The translations under genes were made by a program, and so were the position numbers. The notes below the pieces were generated by a model. That model worked only from the letters and a program-made list of their open reading frames with translations. It did no database searches and was not told where the DNA came from. Below, one piece after another: positions 36,663 to 45,863 of a DNA stretch of 64,000 bases. The DNA is from Flavobacterium sp. ALD4 (GTDB taxonomy: Bacteria; Bacteroidota; Bacteroidia; Flavobacteriales; Flavobacteriaceae). The stretch is from contig NZ_PJBJ01000025.1 in the NCBI RefSeq assembly GCF_002836475.1, positions 1-64,000 on the forward strand, in the 5' to 3' direction. The stretch's first letter is position 1, and every line of letters begins with the position of its first letter.

Positions 36663-36752
36663 AGATGCCTCAATACCGACGCCCTTGACACCAATAATTT
36701 AAAGTATCCTATTACGTATCTCAAGGGTAACTTTGAGATAAAAAAGACATGT
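36663..36752 (+). pseudogene. Degraded duplicate of the menC 3' end
   Basis: The stretch matches the end of menC (35370-35465): atgcctcaa, then accaataattt, tcct, acgtatctcaagg, aactttg and ataaaaaag, with small gaps. A one-base deletion breaks the frame. It lies in the same orientation as menC, on the far side of the outer-membrane protein gene. Confidence 0.7.
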
Positions 36753-36776
36753 ATTAAAAGTTCATTTTAACTGAGA

Positions 36777-38510
36777 TTATGAAATATTCATAGTTCGCGA
36801 TTTTCTTCTCGAAGTAATTATTTGCTTATTAATATGGTCAATTAATTGTTTTTTATCAATAGGTTTCGAAATGTACCCATTACCACCAACTTTAATCGCT
36901 TTTTCAGCTTCGTCAGTAAATACGAATGCACTTTGTGTAATTATTATTACGTCTTCGTTAAATTCTCTTATTTTTTTAATCGCTTCATATCCATTCATAA
37001 TAGGCATTTGAATGTCCATTAGAATGATATCGATATCAGGATTCTTTTTACATATATTTACCGCTTCAAATCCATTTCTAGCGATCAATAGATTTTCTCC
37101 AAATATTTTTAAAATTTTAGAAATAAATTTTAACGAGATACTGTCATCTTCTGCGACAAGTATTTTCAATTTTTGCGTTTCATAAGGAATTGTTACTGAT
37201 GGAATTTGGACTTCTTTATCAGTTACATTGTTTTTAATGATCGGGATTTTAAAATAAAATACAGCGCCTTTATCTAAATTGTTTTCTGCCCAGATTTTGC
37301 CGCCTAATAGCTCTGTGTAAGATTTAGAAATATACAAACCCAATCCAGCACCATCATAATTCCTGTTCAATGAATCATCTACTTGTCTGAACCGTTCAAA
37401 AATCACATCTATTTTATTCGAATCAATGCCGATACCTGAGTCCTTTACATAAAAAGTGATAGAATTGTTGTTTCTAAAACATCCTACCTCAATGAATCCA
37501 TCATCTGTGAATTTTAATGCGTTTGAAAGCAAATGCGATAATATAGCGTAGACTTTTTCTTCATCTGTGCTTATTAAATTGTCTGCTGCGCTTAAAGTAT
37601 TGTTTATTTTAAGTTCAATATTTTTTCCTTTGGCTTCAACTTTAAAAACTTTACAAATAGATTCAATTTGGTCATTAATTGAAGTTTCTTTATAGGATAA
37701 ATTCATTTGTCCAGATTCGATTTTTGAAATACTAACGATATCATTTATGATATTAAGCATTCTATTGCCGCTCTTTTCAATAACATTAATATATTGCCGT
37801 TGCTCTTCGCCGGTTAGTTTTGGTTCCTTTAGGAGCTCGGTAAAGCCTAAAATACCGTTCATTGGTGTCCTGATTTCATGACTCATGTTTGCCAAAAAAG
37901 AAGATTTTAAGTGGTCACCCTCTTCTGCTTTTTCTTTTGCGTAAATTAGTTCGGTATTAATTTTTTGTATTTGAATAATACTCTCGTACAGTTCTCTATT
38001 TCGAATCTCTAATTTCGTGTTCAGGTCTAGTAAAGTTTTTTCAGCTAATTTTCGCTCTGTGATATCCTGAAAAAAGATAACGAGACCTTCGTTACTGGGT
38101 ATTACACGATTTTCAAACCAGCGATCCCATGGTACATAATAATCTTCAAAAACGACTTCTTTTTTGGATTTCATCGCTTTATAGTACACTCTATAGTATG
38201 GTGTATCAATGGCGTCCGGAAATATAACCCATGCATTTTTACCAATGAGGTCTTCTGGTTGTTTTCCAAACATTAGAGCTGCTTTCTGGTTTACAAAAGT
38301 ATATTTCCAATCATTGTCTATTGCAACAAATGCATCGGACATGTTTTCTAAAGATACGGTGAGCTTTTCATTAATGTTATCAATTTGATTTTCATTAATT
38401 TGATTTTTGTCGATTATTGTATCAAACTGTTCCTTCAATGAATTGTAATCTTGCTGTAGCTTATAAAAATCGGGGATGATTTTAGTGGTATTTAAACTCC
38501 TATAATCCAT
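36777..38510 (-). CDS. Hybrid sensor histidine kinase (PAS-HisKA-HATPase-REC)
   Basis: This is a 577-residue cytoplasmic hybrid kinase. It starts with a coiled coil (about 10-50), then a PAS domain (50-150) with FVAIDNDWKYTFVNQKAALMF and IFFQDITERKLAE. The dimerisation domain carries His211 in NMSHEIRTPMNGILGF. The ATPase domain has an N-box LLSNALKFTDDG (about 335), a G1 motif DSGIGID and a G2 motif GAGLGLYISK. A receiver domain (about 448-565) follows, with Asp in ILMDIQMPIMNG. No membrane helix is seen, so it probably senses an intracellular signal. No cognate regulator gene is adjacent. The gene is flanked by decayed sequences on both sides. Confidence 0.95.
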   Translation of the reverse strand: MDYRSLNTTKIIPDFYKLQQDYNSLKEQFDTIIDKNQINENQIDNINEKLTVSLENMSDAFVAIDNDWKYTFVNQKAALMFGKQPEDLIGKNAWVIFPDAIDTPYYRVYYKAMKSKKEVVFEDYYVPWDRWFENRVIPSNEGLVIFFQDITERKLAEKTLLDLNTKLEIRNRELYESIIQIQKINTELIYAKEKAEEGDHLKSSFLANMSHEIRTPMNGILGFTELLKEPKLTGEEQRQYINVIEKSGNRMLNIINDIVSISKIESGQMNLSYKETSINDQIESICKVFKVEAKGKNIELKINNTLSAADNLISTDEEKVYAILSHLLSNALKFTDDGFIEVGCFRNNNSITFYVKDSGIGIDSNKIDVIFERFRQVDDSLNRNYDGAGLGLYISKSYTELLGGKIWAENNLDKGAVFYFKIPIIKNNVTDKEVQIPSVTIPYETQKLKILVAEDDSISLKFISKILKIFGENLLIARNGFEAVNICKKNPDIDIILMDIQMPIMNGYEAIKKIREFNEDVIIITQSAFVFTDEAEKAIKVGGNGYISKPIDKKQLIDHINKQIITSRRKSRTMNIS

Positions 38511-38699
38511 TTCTCATAAATTAAATTTAGGAATACACATAAATGTATGCCGTACAATTTTTAAAAATATATAAGTCTAGTATGTAGTAGATTATGGGTG
38601 TATAAATGTAATGAATTATAACTATAAAAATTAAAAACAGTATCTTTTTTATAGTTAGTTTTCAACAATACTTATTTTAAAATAAAATGAGGTCTAATT

Positions 38700-39360
38700 T
38701 ATTGCATTTTTTTGCAAATGGTCCTGTGGTCATTCCTTGTCCAAATATTTAGAAGTAAACAATTATATAGGTGATGGTGACCCAAATGTCTTCAATAATT
38801 TGGGGTCAATAGCTGATGCAAGCGCTATCAAATTTCAGCTCTTAAGCCATTCCAAGTTAAAATTAGGAGTGTTTTTCAGACTGATTTCCTATATGTGTCT
38901 TACGGTGCTAGAGGTGGTGTATATCGAAATATATCGGGCGATCAAGGTGATAAATAATAGGATAACAGCGGCAAATAATATTTTTTGATTGATTTGGATA
39001 AGGAATAGCTCTAAACCGATTAAAACAAACAAAACTGCATTTAAAATTTCATTAATTGGTTCTCAAAATTTATCGGCAAATTCTGCTGTAACGTCCGAAA
39101 TTCCTCTGATTTCACTTTAATTTTCGGTAACTAATCCCGCTGCAACCATAGCAAGAGGATTCGAAAGATGAAGGTAATGAGCTAAATTATAGCCTCCCAT
39201 CACAATTGCCAATGTCATTTAAAAAGTCGGCATGATAGTTATCTATACTCGCAATCAGTTTGAAGCCTATGGCAGTTGGTCACTTTAAAATCCTATAATT
39301 GAGATAAGAAAATCCTGCTGACAACAGGATTAGTATTGAAAAAACAGGAAAGATTACCAT
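38700..39360 (-). pseudogene. Decayed CPA1-type Na+/H+ antiporter gene
   Basis: On the minus strand from 39360 the frame starts MVIFPVFSILILLSAGFSYL then NYRILK-stop-PTAIG, the first helices of a NhaP-like antiporter. Later segments, in several frames, read DNYHADFLN, then MGGYNLAHYLHLSNPLAMVA, ISDVTAEFADKF, INEILNAVLFVLIGLELF, WLKS-stop-NLIALASAI, and DIWVTITYIIVYF-stop-IFGQGMTTG. A full gene would be ~1.2 kb; here ~660 bases remain, so there is a large internal deletion plus several stops. Its start overlaps the stop of the equally decayed MscS gene upstream (ATGGTAA), so the two were once an operon. Confidence 0.8.
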
Positions 39361-40156
39361 TTTTTTTTAACATTAACCTTAAAATCAAGTGCCTCCATCA
39401 ATTTGAATGTTGCCGATGCCAACTTTAGGGCTCCGTTTGTAGTTTCAATTTTACTTAATATTTTAGTAAACAATTCTGATTTTGTAGTTCTTATTTTTTT
39501 AGATCCCACCACATATCGAAGGGTGTATTCTGCCCAATTATCGTTTGCCACTAATGTGATCATTGGCGCTGTTTTGGCGTCTTCAAACGGTATTTGTTTT
39601 GTAGGGAGATCCATTTTGTTTGGACTTAATTGTCAAGTCTCTTGCCACTTCAATTCCAGCTCTTAGGGCTATTTCTCCGGCTTTATCATAATCACTACCA
39701 TATTGAATAGGAATTTTAATTTCATCTCATAAAAAAAAAATCAGCTGAATAATTAAATACCGGTTCCTTAAAAACATAACTATTTGCAATCAATACAATT
39801 CGGCGGTTATACAAATCGCCGTCAACCCATTGTCCCGTTTCCATTATGGTAGTCCTTAATACGCCAATATTTATGCCCTTAATTACGCCAAGTTTAACGC
39901 AATTCTTAGTGTTGTAAAATCTCCCCAACATAATGACTAAAAATCCTGCAAATGAGGTGTTCACTTCTTGAAGGGCAAAATCAATACCTGCACTTGTAAA
40001 CCCTAAAGCAACAGTTAAGTTTCCAAGTCTATCGCTCGATATAATGGTTAAAAGAGGTATTGTTAAAAAACAAACATTGAAACTAATGAATTTCTCAGCC
40101 TTCTATCGATTATTATTGTCTTTAATATTAGAAAAAATATTTTTTATGAATGGCAT
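39354..40156 (-). pseudogene. Decayed MscS-family channel gene
   Basis: The minus-strand frame from the ATG at 40156 gives MPFIKNIFSNIK..NNNR-stop-KAEKF, then FGFTSAGIDFALQEV-like text (GNLTVALGFTSAGIDFALQE) and GFLVIMLGRFYNTKNCVKLG, then INIGVLRTTIMETGQWVDGD and VFKEPVFNYSADF. A frameshift in the T-run near 39730 leads to DEIKIPIQYGSDYDKAGEIA, and another near 39600 leads to PFEDAKTAPMITLVANDNW, RYVVGSKKIRTTKSELF and the end at 39354. One stop and two frameshifts make it inactive. An intact, shorter MscS protein lies 100 bases upstream. Confidence 0.88.
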
Positions 40157-40252
40157 TTATTAACATCAAATTTCTGTGATGCCAATAAGAAAGCTTACAA
40201 TTTTACCAACTGTTAGGTTTTAGAGGTATTCGTAAATTTGCTCTTCCATTTT

Positions 40253-41062
40253 TTATTTATTAATGTGAACAACGCGCTGTGGGAAAGGAATGGTGATATT
40301 GTTGTCTTTAAACAATTCAAATATTTTTATTCTCATCTCGCTCTTGATATTTTCAACGCGAAACAATTCTTCCGACCAAAAAATTATTGAGAAATTCAAT
40401 GATGAATCCCCAAAATCGGTAAAACGAACAAATGGACTTGGCTGTTTTAAAACGTGGTTTTGACTATCTACGGCTTTTTTTAATACTTGCATTACCTGTT
40501 TTACATCTGAAGAGTAATCGACGCCCACTGTTACTTCAAATCGAGACGCAAGATCACTGTGGGTCCAGTTAATTAATTGATTTCTTGTCAAATCAGTGTT
40601 AGGTAAAATAATGTACTTGTCATCTCTAGTCAGCACGGTGGTCGTACGTAAATTAATCTCTTGAACAACACAAACCATTTCGTTTAATTCAATAACATCA
40701 TTTACTTTTACGGAGGAGTCTAGCAGCAGTAAGATTCCGGAAATAAAATCACTAAAAAGATTTTGTAACCCCAAACCAACCCCCACCAAAAGGGCAGCTG
40801 ACCCTGCTACAAGGACGGATAAATTAAAACCGAATAATTGTAACCCGGCAACGATTGAAACTAGAATAATTAAATATCTGACTAAGCTATAGATGGAGTA
40901 TTTTTTGGCTAAATCAATTTTATCGACTCTATAAATGGTTTTTCTGATAATTTTTAAGAAAAGCAGGACAACGAATATAAAAACAATGAGCTTTATAATA
41001 CCAATAATTTTAAAGTCAAAATCTCCAATTTGAAAAAGGGAATAGTCGATTAATTTTTTCAT
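40253..41062 (-). CDS. MscS-family small-conductance mechanosensitive channel
   Basis: This 269-residue membrane protein has three predicted helices (about 22-42, 58-78 and the pore helix at 80-110). The pore region is VAGSAALLVGVGLGLQNLFSDFISGILLLLDSSVKVNDVI, quoted only in part in the usual MscS pattern (LLVGVGLGLQNLFSDF), followed by the beta domain (QEINLRTTTVLTRDDKYIILPNTDL) and the C-terminal alpha/beta domain. It opens on membrane tension to protect against hypo-osmotic shock. The APC permease gene lies 60 bases upstream on the same strand, so the two are likely co-transcribed. The decayed MscS/antiporter pair follows downstream. Confidence 0.92.
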   Translation of the reverse strand: MKKLIDYSLFQIGDFDFKIIGIIKLIVFIFVVLLFLKIIRKTIYRVDKIDLAKKYSIYSLVRYLIILVSIVAGLQLFGFNLSVLVAGSAALLVGVGLGLQNLFSDFISGILLLLDSSVKVNDVIELNEMVCVVQEINLRTTTVLTRDDKYIILPNTDLTRNQLINWTHSDLASRFEVTVGVDYSSDVKQVMQVLKKAVDSQNHVLKQPSPFVRFTDFGDSSLNFSIIFWSEELFRVENIKSEMRIKIFELFKDNNITIPFPQRVVHINK

Positions 41063-41121
41063 GTATTTTATATTTTTATAGGCTTTTGCTGTTTAGATGC
41101 TTTTAATGCTGACGACTAAAG

Positions 41122-42867
41122 TTACATTATTAATCGAACGCCGCCTAATTCAGCAACTCTATAGGAAAAGCGATCTCCAGGAGAACCAATAAACATGAAA
41201 TTCTTCGGGATATTCCATTTTTTTGATAGTTCATCGATGATTTCAGGTCCAAAAACACCTTCGAGTTCAATGAACTCAATAGCAATTTCTGGATAAGCGC
41301 GATCTAGAACTTTTAGATCGATTATGAGTGAATCATTTGACTCTGATCCTTCCCGTTTGACGTTGACTATTTTTAATTTTTTAGTAGACTCATTATTTTG
41401 TACATATTGCATCACTTTATTTAGAATAGCAACATCATCACCTTTGGTGAAAAACACAAACTCTTGTGAGTTTATTTTTAAATTCATTTTCATTAAATAA
41501 CGATTGCTGAAAATCACCATTTTACGCATTGGTTTGTAAAAATACTCTAAGGCGTCAATCATCACTTGGATCAGAAAAGATCTACCTAACATGATTCCTA
41601 TAAAAAGTAACGAAGGAATCAGGTATTTGATAAAAGTGTAGAACGAGTCCACGTTTAATTGTACATTACCCACAAAGGCGACAATCACTAATATAACCGC
41701 TGTAACCACTGCGATTCCTCTTGCTTTTTCGGGTCTTGGTAATTTTTTACGTTTGAATTTTAATAATAAATTTCCAATACCAAATAAGCCCATTACTGCT
41801 AAGAAAGAGAAGGTATATACTCCAGCTAAAGCAATAAGGTCCCCTCCAGTAACAAATAGCACGGAAACACATAATATTAGAAAACTGATGATAATTCTAT
41901 AATTTGATCCTCTTTTGTTTTGTTTTAAAAAGTAATTTGGTAATATTCTGTCTAATGTCATACGATTCAATAAACCCGAAACCCCTACAAATGAGGTTAA
42001 AACAGCTCCACATAGAACTAAAACTGCATCAATTGAAATAAGATAAGCTAGCCATGATCCGCCTGTTGTTTGTCCTAAAAAAGCAAGTAACGATTCTTTA
42101 TGCTCACCAACTTCAGCTAACGGAATAATACAAATTAATAGCAAAGCTATCATTGGATTAAAAAAACTGACAATGGCCCACATGTTTCGTAGTGTTTTTG
42201 GAAATACCCCTTGCTCTTGTTCTTCAACAAAATTCGAGGAGCTTTCAAAACCAGAAATTCCTAACATCGCAGCAGAAAAACCTAAGAAAAGCGCATTGAC
42301 TATACCTCCTGAAGTGACTGGAAGACTCCAGTTTATATGAAAAGTTTGTAAGCCATGAGTAAAAAGAAACCAAGATGACGCAAAGACTAATAAACTAAGA
42401 GTGGCTAAATGAATAATAAAAATAATTACCGCCACAAATGCTGATTCTCCGATGCCTAAAATTGCCAAACCGGTAAACGCCAATAATACAATCACTGTTG
42501 TGATAGTTATATCTATCCCAGGAATAATACCATGCAGGTAATGCATTCCTTCAGATGCTGAGATTACCGCGGTCGCCATATAGGATAATACCGTCAATGT
42601 CGCGGCAACGGAAGCCAGCTTCTTAGAAGAGGTATTTAGCAATACATTATATGCTCCACCATTAAGAGGAATCGCACCAACAACTTCACCGTATATTTTT
42701 CTGAATAAAAATAAAACAACGGCTACAAATAATAATGAAATCCACGCGTACTGCCCAGCATACATAATAGTAAGAGCTGAAACATACAAGCACGAAGAAC
42801 TAATATCATTTCCGCAAATAGCGGTCGCTTGTAACTCATTTAATTTTTTATGCAATACTTTTTTCAT
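41122..42867 (-). CDS. APC-superfamily amino acid/polyamine permease with C-terminal soluble domain
   Basis: This 581-residue protein starts with LNELQATAICGNDISSSCLY, a GxxIGxG-like region of the first helix, and has about 12 membrane helices to residue ~435. Typical APC segments are GAIPLNGGAYNVLLNTSSKK, VSASEGMHY and GFESSSNFVEEQ. The C-terminal ~140 residues are soluble (QEFVFFTKGDDVAILNKVMQYV through KNFMFIGSPGDRF), possibly a universal-stress-like regulatory domain. The substrate is unknown. Its neighbour encodes a mechanosensitive channel, which suggests a role in osmotic adaptation, for example compatible solute traffic. Confidence 0.88.
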   Translation of the reverse strand: MKKVLHKKLNELQATAICGNDISSSCLYVSALTIMYAGQYAWISLLFVAVVLFLFRKIYGEVVGAIPLNGGAYNVLLNTSSKKLASVAATLTVLSYMATAVISASEGMHYLHGIIPGIDITITTVIVLLAFTGLAILGIGESAFVAVIIFIIHLATLSLLVFASSWFLFTHGLQTFHINWSLPVTSGGIVNALFLGFSAAMLGISGFESSSNFVEEQEQGVFPKTLRNMWAIVSFFNPMIALLLICIIPLAEVGEHKESLLAFLGQTTGGSWLAYLISIDAVLVLCGAVLTSFVGVSGLLNRMTLDRILPNYFLKQNKRGSNYRIIISFLILCVSVLFVTGGDLIALAGVYTFSFLAVMGLFGIGNLLLKFKRKKLPRPEKARGIAVVTAVILVIVAFVGNVQLNVDSFYTFIKYLIPSLLFIGIMLGRSFLIQVMIDALEYFYKPMRKMVIFSNRYLMKMNLKINSQEFVFFTKGDDVAILNKVMQYVQNNESTKKLKIVNVKREGSESNDSLIIDLKVLDRAYPEIAIEFIELEGVFGPEIIDELSKKWNIPKNFMFIGSPGDRFSYRVAELGGVRLIM

Positions 42868-43479
42868 TGTATATTATTTGGATTTATCTCAATTTGCTCC
42901 GCAATATACTCATTTGTGATAAAATCCCAAATAAGAAAAGTGATTCCTTCCGGTATAATATCGATGGAGCCTTTATCAGATATTAAACTAGTTGGTTTTT
43001 AGTTAATTAACTGTTTTTTTAATTTGTAATTTTTTATCTTTAAGTGTGTTAGTAGTAGCTATTAAAAATAGTGACTTGGTCAGGGTCATAAAAGTTAATT
43101 ATTTTTTCACAATGATAATAGTATTGATTTGTTTCAAAATAAATATATGAAGGTAAACGGTTGAAGCGATGTTAAAGAACCCACGACAAAAAGACATTTT
43201 TTATGTAATCAGTGGGGTATTTTCCAAAACGAACCCTATTTACGGCATTTGACGCAAAATAAAGTAGCAGCAATGATGATAGATAAAAATCAAATGTTTC
43301 CGACAATATATGTAGTGAATTGCAAGTATTGAATGCAATATATTATTTTTTACGCTTGGGGAGAAGCGGCGTCAGTAATAAATATATTCAGGACTGCCTG
43401 AAATTAGGAAATAATAGGGCAACGGATCACCTATATAAAAACACTGACTGAACAAATAAACATAACAAAAGAAAACAGG
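42868..43479. other. Gap with a possible decayed plus-strand gene
   Basis: No intact gene. From an ATG at 43169 the plus strand reads LKNPRQKDIFYVISGVFSK; one frame shift later it reads NEPYLRHLTQNKVAAMMIDK and NQMFPTIYVVNCKY, then a stop and YAWGEAASVINIF. This looks like a gene broken by a frameshift, but I do not recognise the family. The first ~300 bases show nothing. Confidence 0.35.
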
Positions 43480-43695
43480 ATGCATCACGATAATTAGTGG
43501 AATATGGGTGTAATGTGCTTATATGGGTTTCCTTAGTGCTGTTTTGTGTCTTTTTTTTATATCGTATTCTTCATAGTTCTAATAAAAGCAAACCTTCTGA
43601 AAGTGAATCACCCCTGGATATTTTAAAAAGAAGATATGCAAACGGAGGAACTATAAACAGCAGAATATGAAGAGAGAAAAAAGACACTTGGTAGT
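43480..43695 (+). pseudogene. Decayed SHOCT-domain small membrane protein
   Basis: From the ATG at 43480 the frame reads MHHDN-stop-WNMGVM, then a damaged hydrophobic helix, then in another frame SESESPLDILKRRYANGGTI and NSRI-stop-REKKDTW. The LDILKRRYANG... pattern is the SHOCT motif, which normally ends with a charged Glu-rich stretch. In-frame stops and a frameshift make it non-functional. Confidence 0.75.
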
Positions 43696-43710
43696 AGTTA
43701 ATAGTATGGT

Positions 43711-44157
43711 TTATTCTTCCAACAGTCGTCTATGGTAATTTATTTGTCCCAGATGAAATGTTAGGTGAGTAGCGAGGTGAATCAACATGAATTCAGTTGA
43801 AGTTTTTGTTTCAAAAACTAAAAGAGGAAATTCCATTCTCAATTCCTTTTCAGATAGGTTATCGAGTGCATGGTCCACCACTATAATGGTTTCTTCAATT
43901 TTGCGAATTAGTTCCGTTCTTGGAATATCTTTTAACGAAAATTCAAATTCTCGATTTCTTAAATAGTTGATATTTCCATATGTATTACCAATATAGGTAT
44001 TGAGATTCCCCACTAAATGCAAACAAAGATTCCCGGCAGAGTTAGTTATTCCTTTCTGAATCGTCCAAATCTGACTTTCACTTTGATATAATTCAATTTC
44101 TTGTATCAACCGATTCAAATCTCTCTTAAAAATCGTTTTTAAAGCTTGAACTATCAT
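43711..44157 (-). CDS. DinB-like four-helix protein
   Basis: This 148-residue helical protein is of the DinB/DUF1572 superfamily. The helix pattern and metal-binding-type histidines are seen in NLCLHLVGNLNTYIG (His), AEHALDNLSEKELRM-like text (VDHALDNLSEKE) and MLIHLATHLTFHLGQINYHR (His x4). Family members bind a metal and may have thiol-transferase activity. Its ATG overlaps the TGA of the upstream NTF2-like gene (ATGA), so translation is coupled. The gene is in a minus-strand pair with a palindromic site upstream. Confidence 0.85.
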   Translation of the reverse strand: MIVQALKTIFKRDLNRLIQEIELYQSESQIWTIQKGITNSAGNLCLHLVGNLNTYIGNTYGNINYLRNREFEFSLKDIPRTELIRKIEETIIVVDHALDNLSEKELRMEFPLLVFETKTSTEFMLIHLATHLTFHLGQINYHRRLLEE

Positions 44158-44627
44158 AAATTGGTTTTTTGATACTTTTTGAGCAAACTCAGTGCGTTTG
44201 TATGTATTTTATTTTGCATAAAACCGGTCCATCCGAACAGATACCCAGTAAGTCCTAAAGCCTGTTTTGACCATCTATAGATATCAAAATCATCTGTATG
44301 TCTCCTAATTAGGCCGTCTTGGAAAAAGAATTCTGCTCTGATGCTATTAACAACGGTTCTCTTGTTTTTACTGAAATTATAAGTGGCTACCCAAAGTGCT
44401 ACCCCATGGTAGTCATTGGATTTTACATTTGAAAGTTTAATTTTTATATTTGCATTACTTCGTGCAATCAACATCTCCCACATTTGACATACATCATTTC
44501 CTTTCAAAGAACCGAAGATGGGGTCTCTAAATTCAATATTAGGATGATAGCATTTACGCATTTTTGAAGCATCGCCATTGGCAAAAGCTTCGTAAAATTT
44601 AGTGATGGTTTTTTCGTTTTCAGTCAT
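44154..44627 (-). CDS. NTF2/SnoaL-like protein
   Basis: This 157-residue protein has the SnoaL/NTF2 fold: ENEKTITKFYEAFANGDASKM is the first helix, FRDPIFGSLKGNDVCQMW the first strands, and AEFFFQDGLIRRHTDDFDIYRW the late sheet. Such proteins are small enzymes such as isomerases or simply binding domains. The substrate is not known. It overlaps the DinB gene by 4 bases. A 19-bp palindrome lies 41 bases upstream and may be an operator. Confidence 0.85.
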   Translation of the reverse strand: MTENEKTITKFYEAFANGDASKMRKCYHPNIEFRDPIFGSLKGNDVCQMWEMLIARSNANIKIKLSNVKSNDYHGVALWVATYNFSKNKRTVVNSIRAEFFFQDGLIRRHTDDFDIYRWSKQALGLTGYLFGWTGFMQNKIHTNALSLLKKYQKTNL

Positions 44628-44667
44628 ATTGATAAAAAATGATAGTGAAAATTAAGAATTGCTCGAT

Positions 44668-44711
44668 TAAAATAGTATATTTTTTAAAGATATAAAAAAT
44701 ATACTATTTTA
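44668..44711. promoter_or_regulatory. 19-bp perfect palindrome upstream of the NTF2/DinB operon
   Basis: TAAAATAGTATATTTTTTA at 44668-44686 is the exact complement of TAAAAAATATACTATTTTA at 44693-44711, with a six-base gap. It begins 41 bases upstream of the NTF2-like start. No T-tract of a terminator follows, so it is more likely an operator or a regulatory hairpin. Confidence 0.5.
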
Positions 44712-44752
44712 CTTATGTAAAATTTTAATTTTCGAATCTTAGTTTACTTGTA

Positions 44753-45807
44753 TTAAGCAATACAAATTTCTTTTGCTAGATATATTATTGCAACGCTTTT
44801 ATAATTTTTCACTCTATCGTCAAGAGGACGCTGAGAAGCTTATGCCTCATAATTATACCTGATCCGCCGGTACGTTTATTTACAACAGCAGTTTTTCTTG
44901 CCTGTTTAAAATTGCTTTCCCCTTTTGATTCCCCTCCGGTATTTAACATAGCTAGACGTCCAACATAGCAATTCAGCACCTGACATCTGCATAAGTCTAT
45001 AGTATCGTCACTAGATAATTTAGTATACGTTAGAGGATCAGTTTCTGCAAACCCAATTGCGGTAAATCCGACTTTACTTGTTGGTGATTTTTGTTTAATA
45101 ATATCTACCTGTAATGATACGCCCAAATAATTGGCTTGACCCGCTATGTCTGCCGCTGAATTGTAATCAACATTGTCTTTTAAAAATTCATTATTTCTCG
45201 AATAGCACCATAGAATAGTCACCATTTCCAAACTATGAGCCTTTTGAAACGCTCTTCAAACTTCTATAGTTTGCCGATCTGATTCGGCCTACCCAAAATA
45301 TACGGTCGCACCTACAGCTACAGCTCCCATATTTCAGGGTTCTTTTACACTCCCAAGCACTATGTGGTCGTATTTTTTGGGAAAAGTCAGTAATTCGTTG
45401 TGATTAAGTTTCACTACAAACGGAATCTTATTGGTATATTTTCTTGAAAACAGGGCTAAACCGCGCAACGTTGAAGCGATAGCATTGCACCCTGCGTCGA
45501 GAGCTAATTTCACTATAATTTCAGAATCAAAGTACATGGGTTTTGGAGAATATGAACTCCCGGCAGCATGTCCAATACTTTAGTCTAGTGGTAAAAACGA
45601 GAGGCATCCTGTACCGCCCAACCGACCATAGTTTTAAAGCTGAGTTAAGCTTCTGAAAGTTTATCCATTCCAGTTGCTTTGTAAGAAAGACTCTGTAAGA
45701 TTTGGATGGGGTAAATGAATTTGGTCTTTAGTAAGAGTTTTGCACACATGGTTTAACATTTTTTTTTCGGGACCTAATAATTCCAGCAACCGGTCTATAC
45801 CTTCCAT
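44753..45807 (-). pseudogene. fbaB: Decayed class I fructose-bisphosphate aldolase
   Basis: Homology to the FbaB family covers the full length. From the ATG at 45807: MEGIDRLLELLGPEKKMLNH and KTLTKDQIHLPHPN; then NYGRLGGTGCLSFLPLD-stop-SIGHAAG; then PMYFDSEIIVKLALDAGCNA, IPFVVKLNHNELLTF (Schiff-base lysine region), MGAVAVGATVYFG, EMVTILWCYSRNNEF and SGGESKGESNF. Near the end, RPLDDRVKNYKSVAIIYL runs to a TAA at 44753. At least four in-frame stops and several frameshifts are spread along it. The remaining length (1055 bases) is close to that of a full gene. Confidence 0.92.
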
Positions 45808-45863
45808 TTTAAATTGCTTTTAAGTGATATAACATTTAGTTGTTCAAAAATATATATTTTGAA

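Noticed and set aside
38737..38988. An 83-residue plus-strand protein
   Set aside because: The minus strand of the same bases clearly encodes remnants of a cation/proton antiporter.
39311..39331. AATCCTG...CAGGATT hairpin as a terminator
   Set aside because: It lies inside the decayed antiporter coding sequence and has no T-tract.
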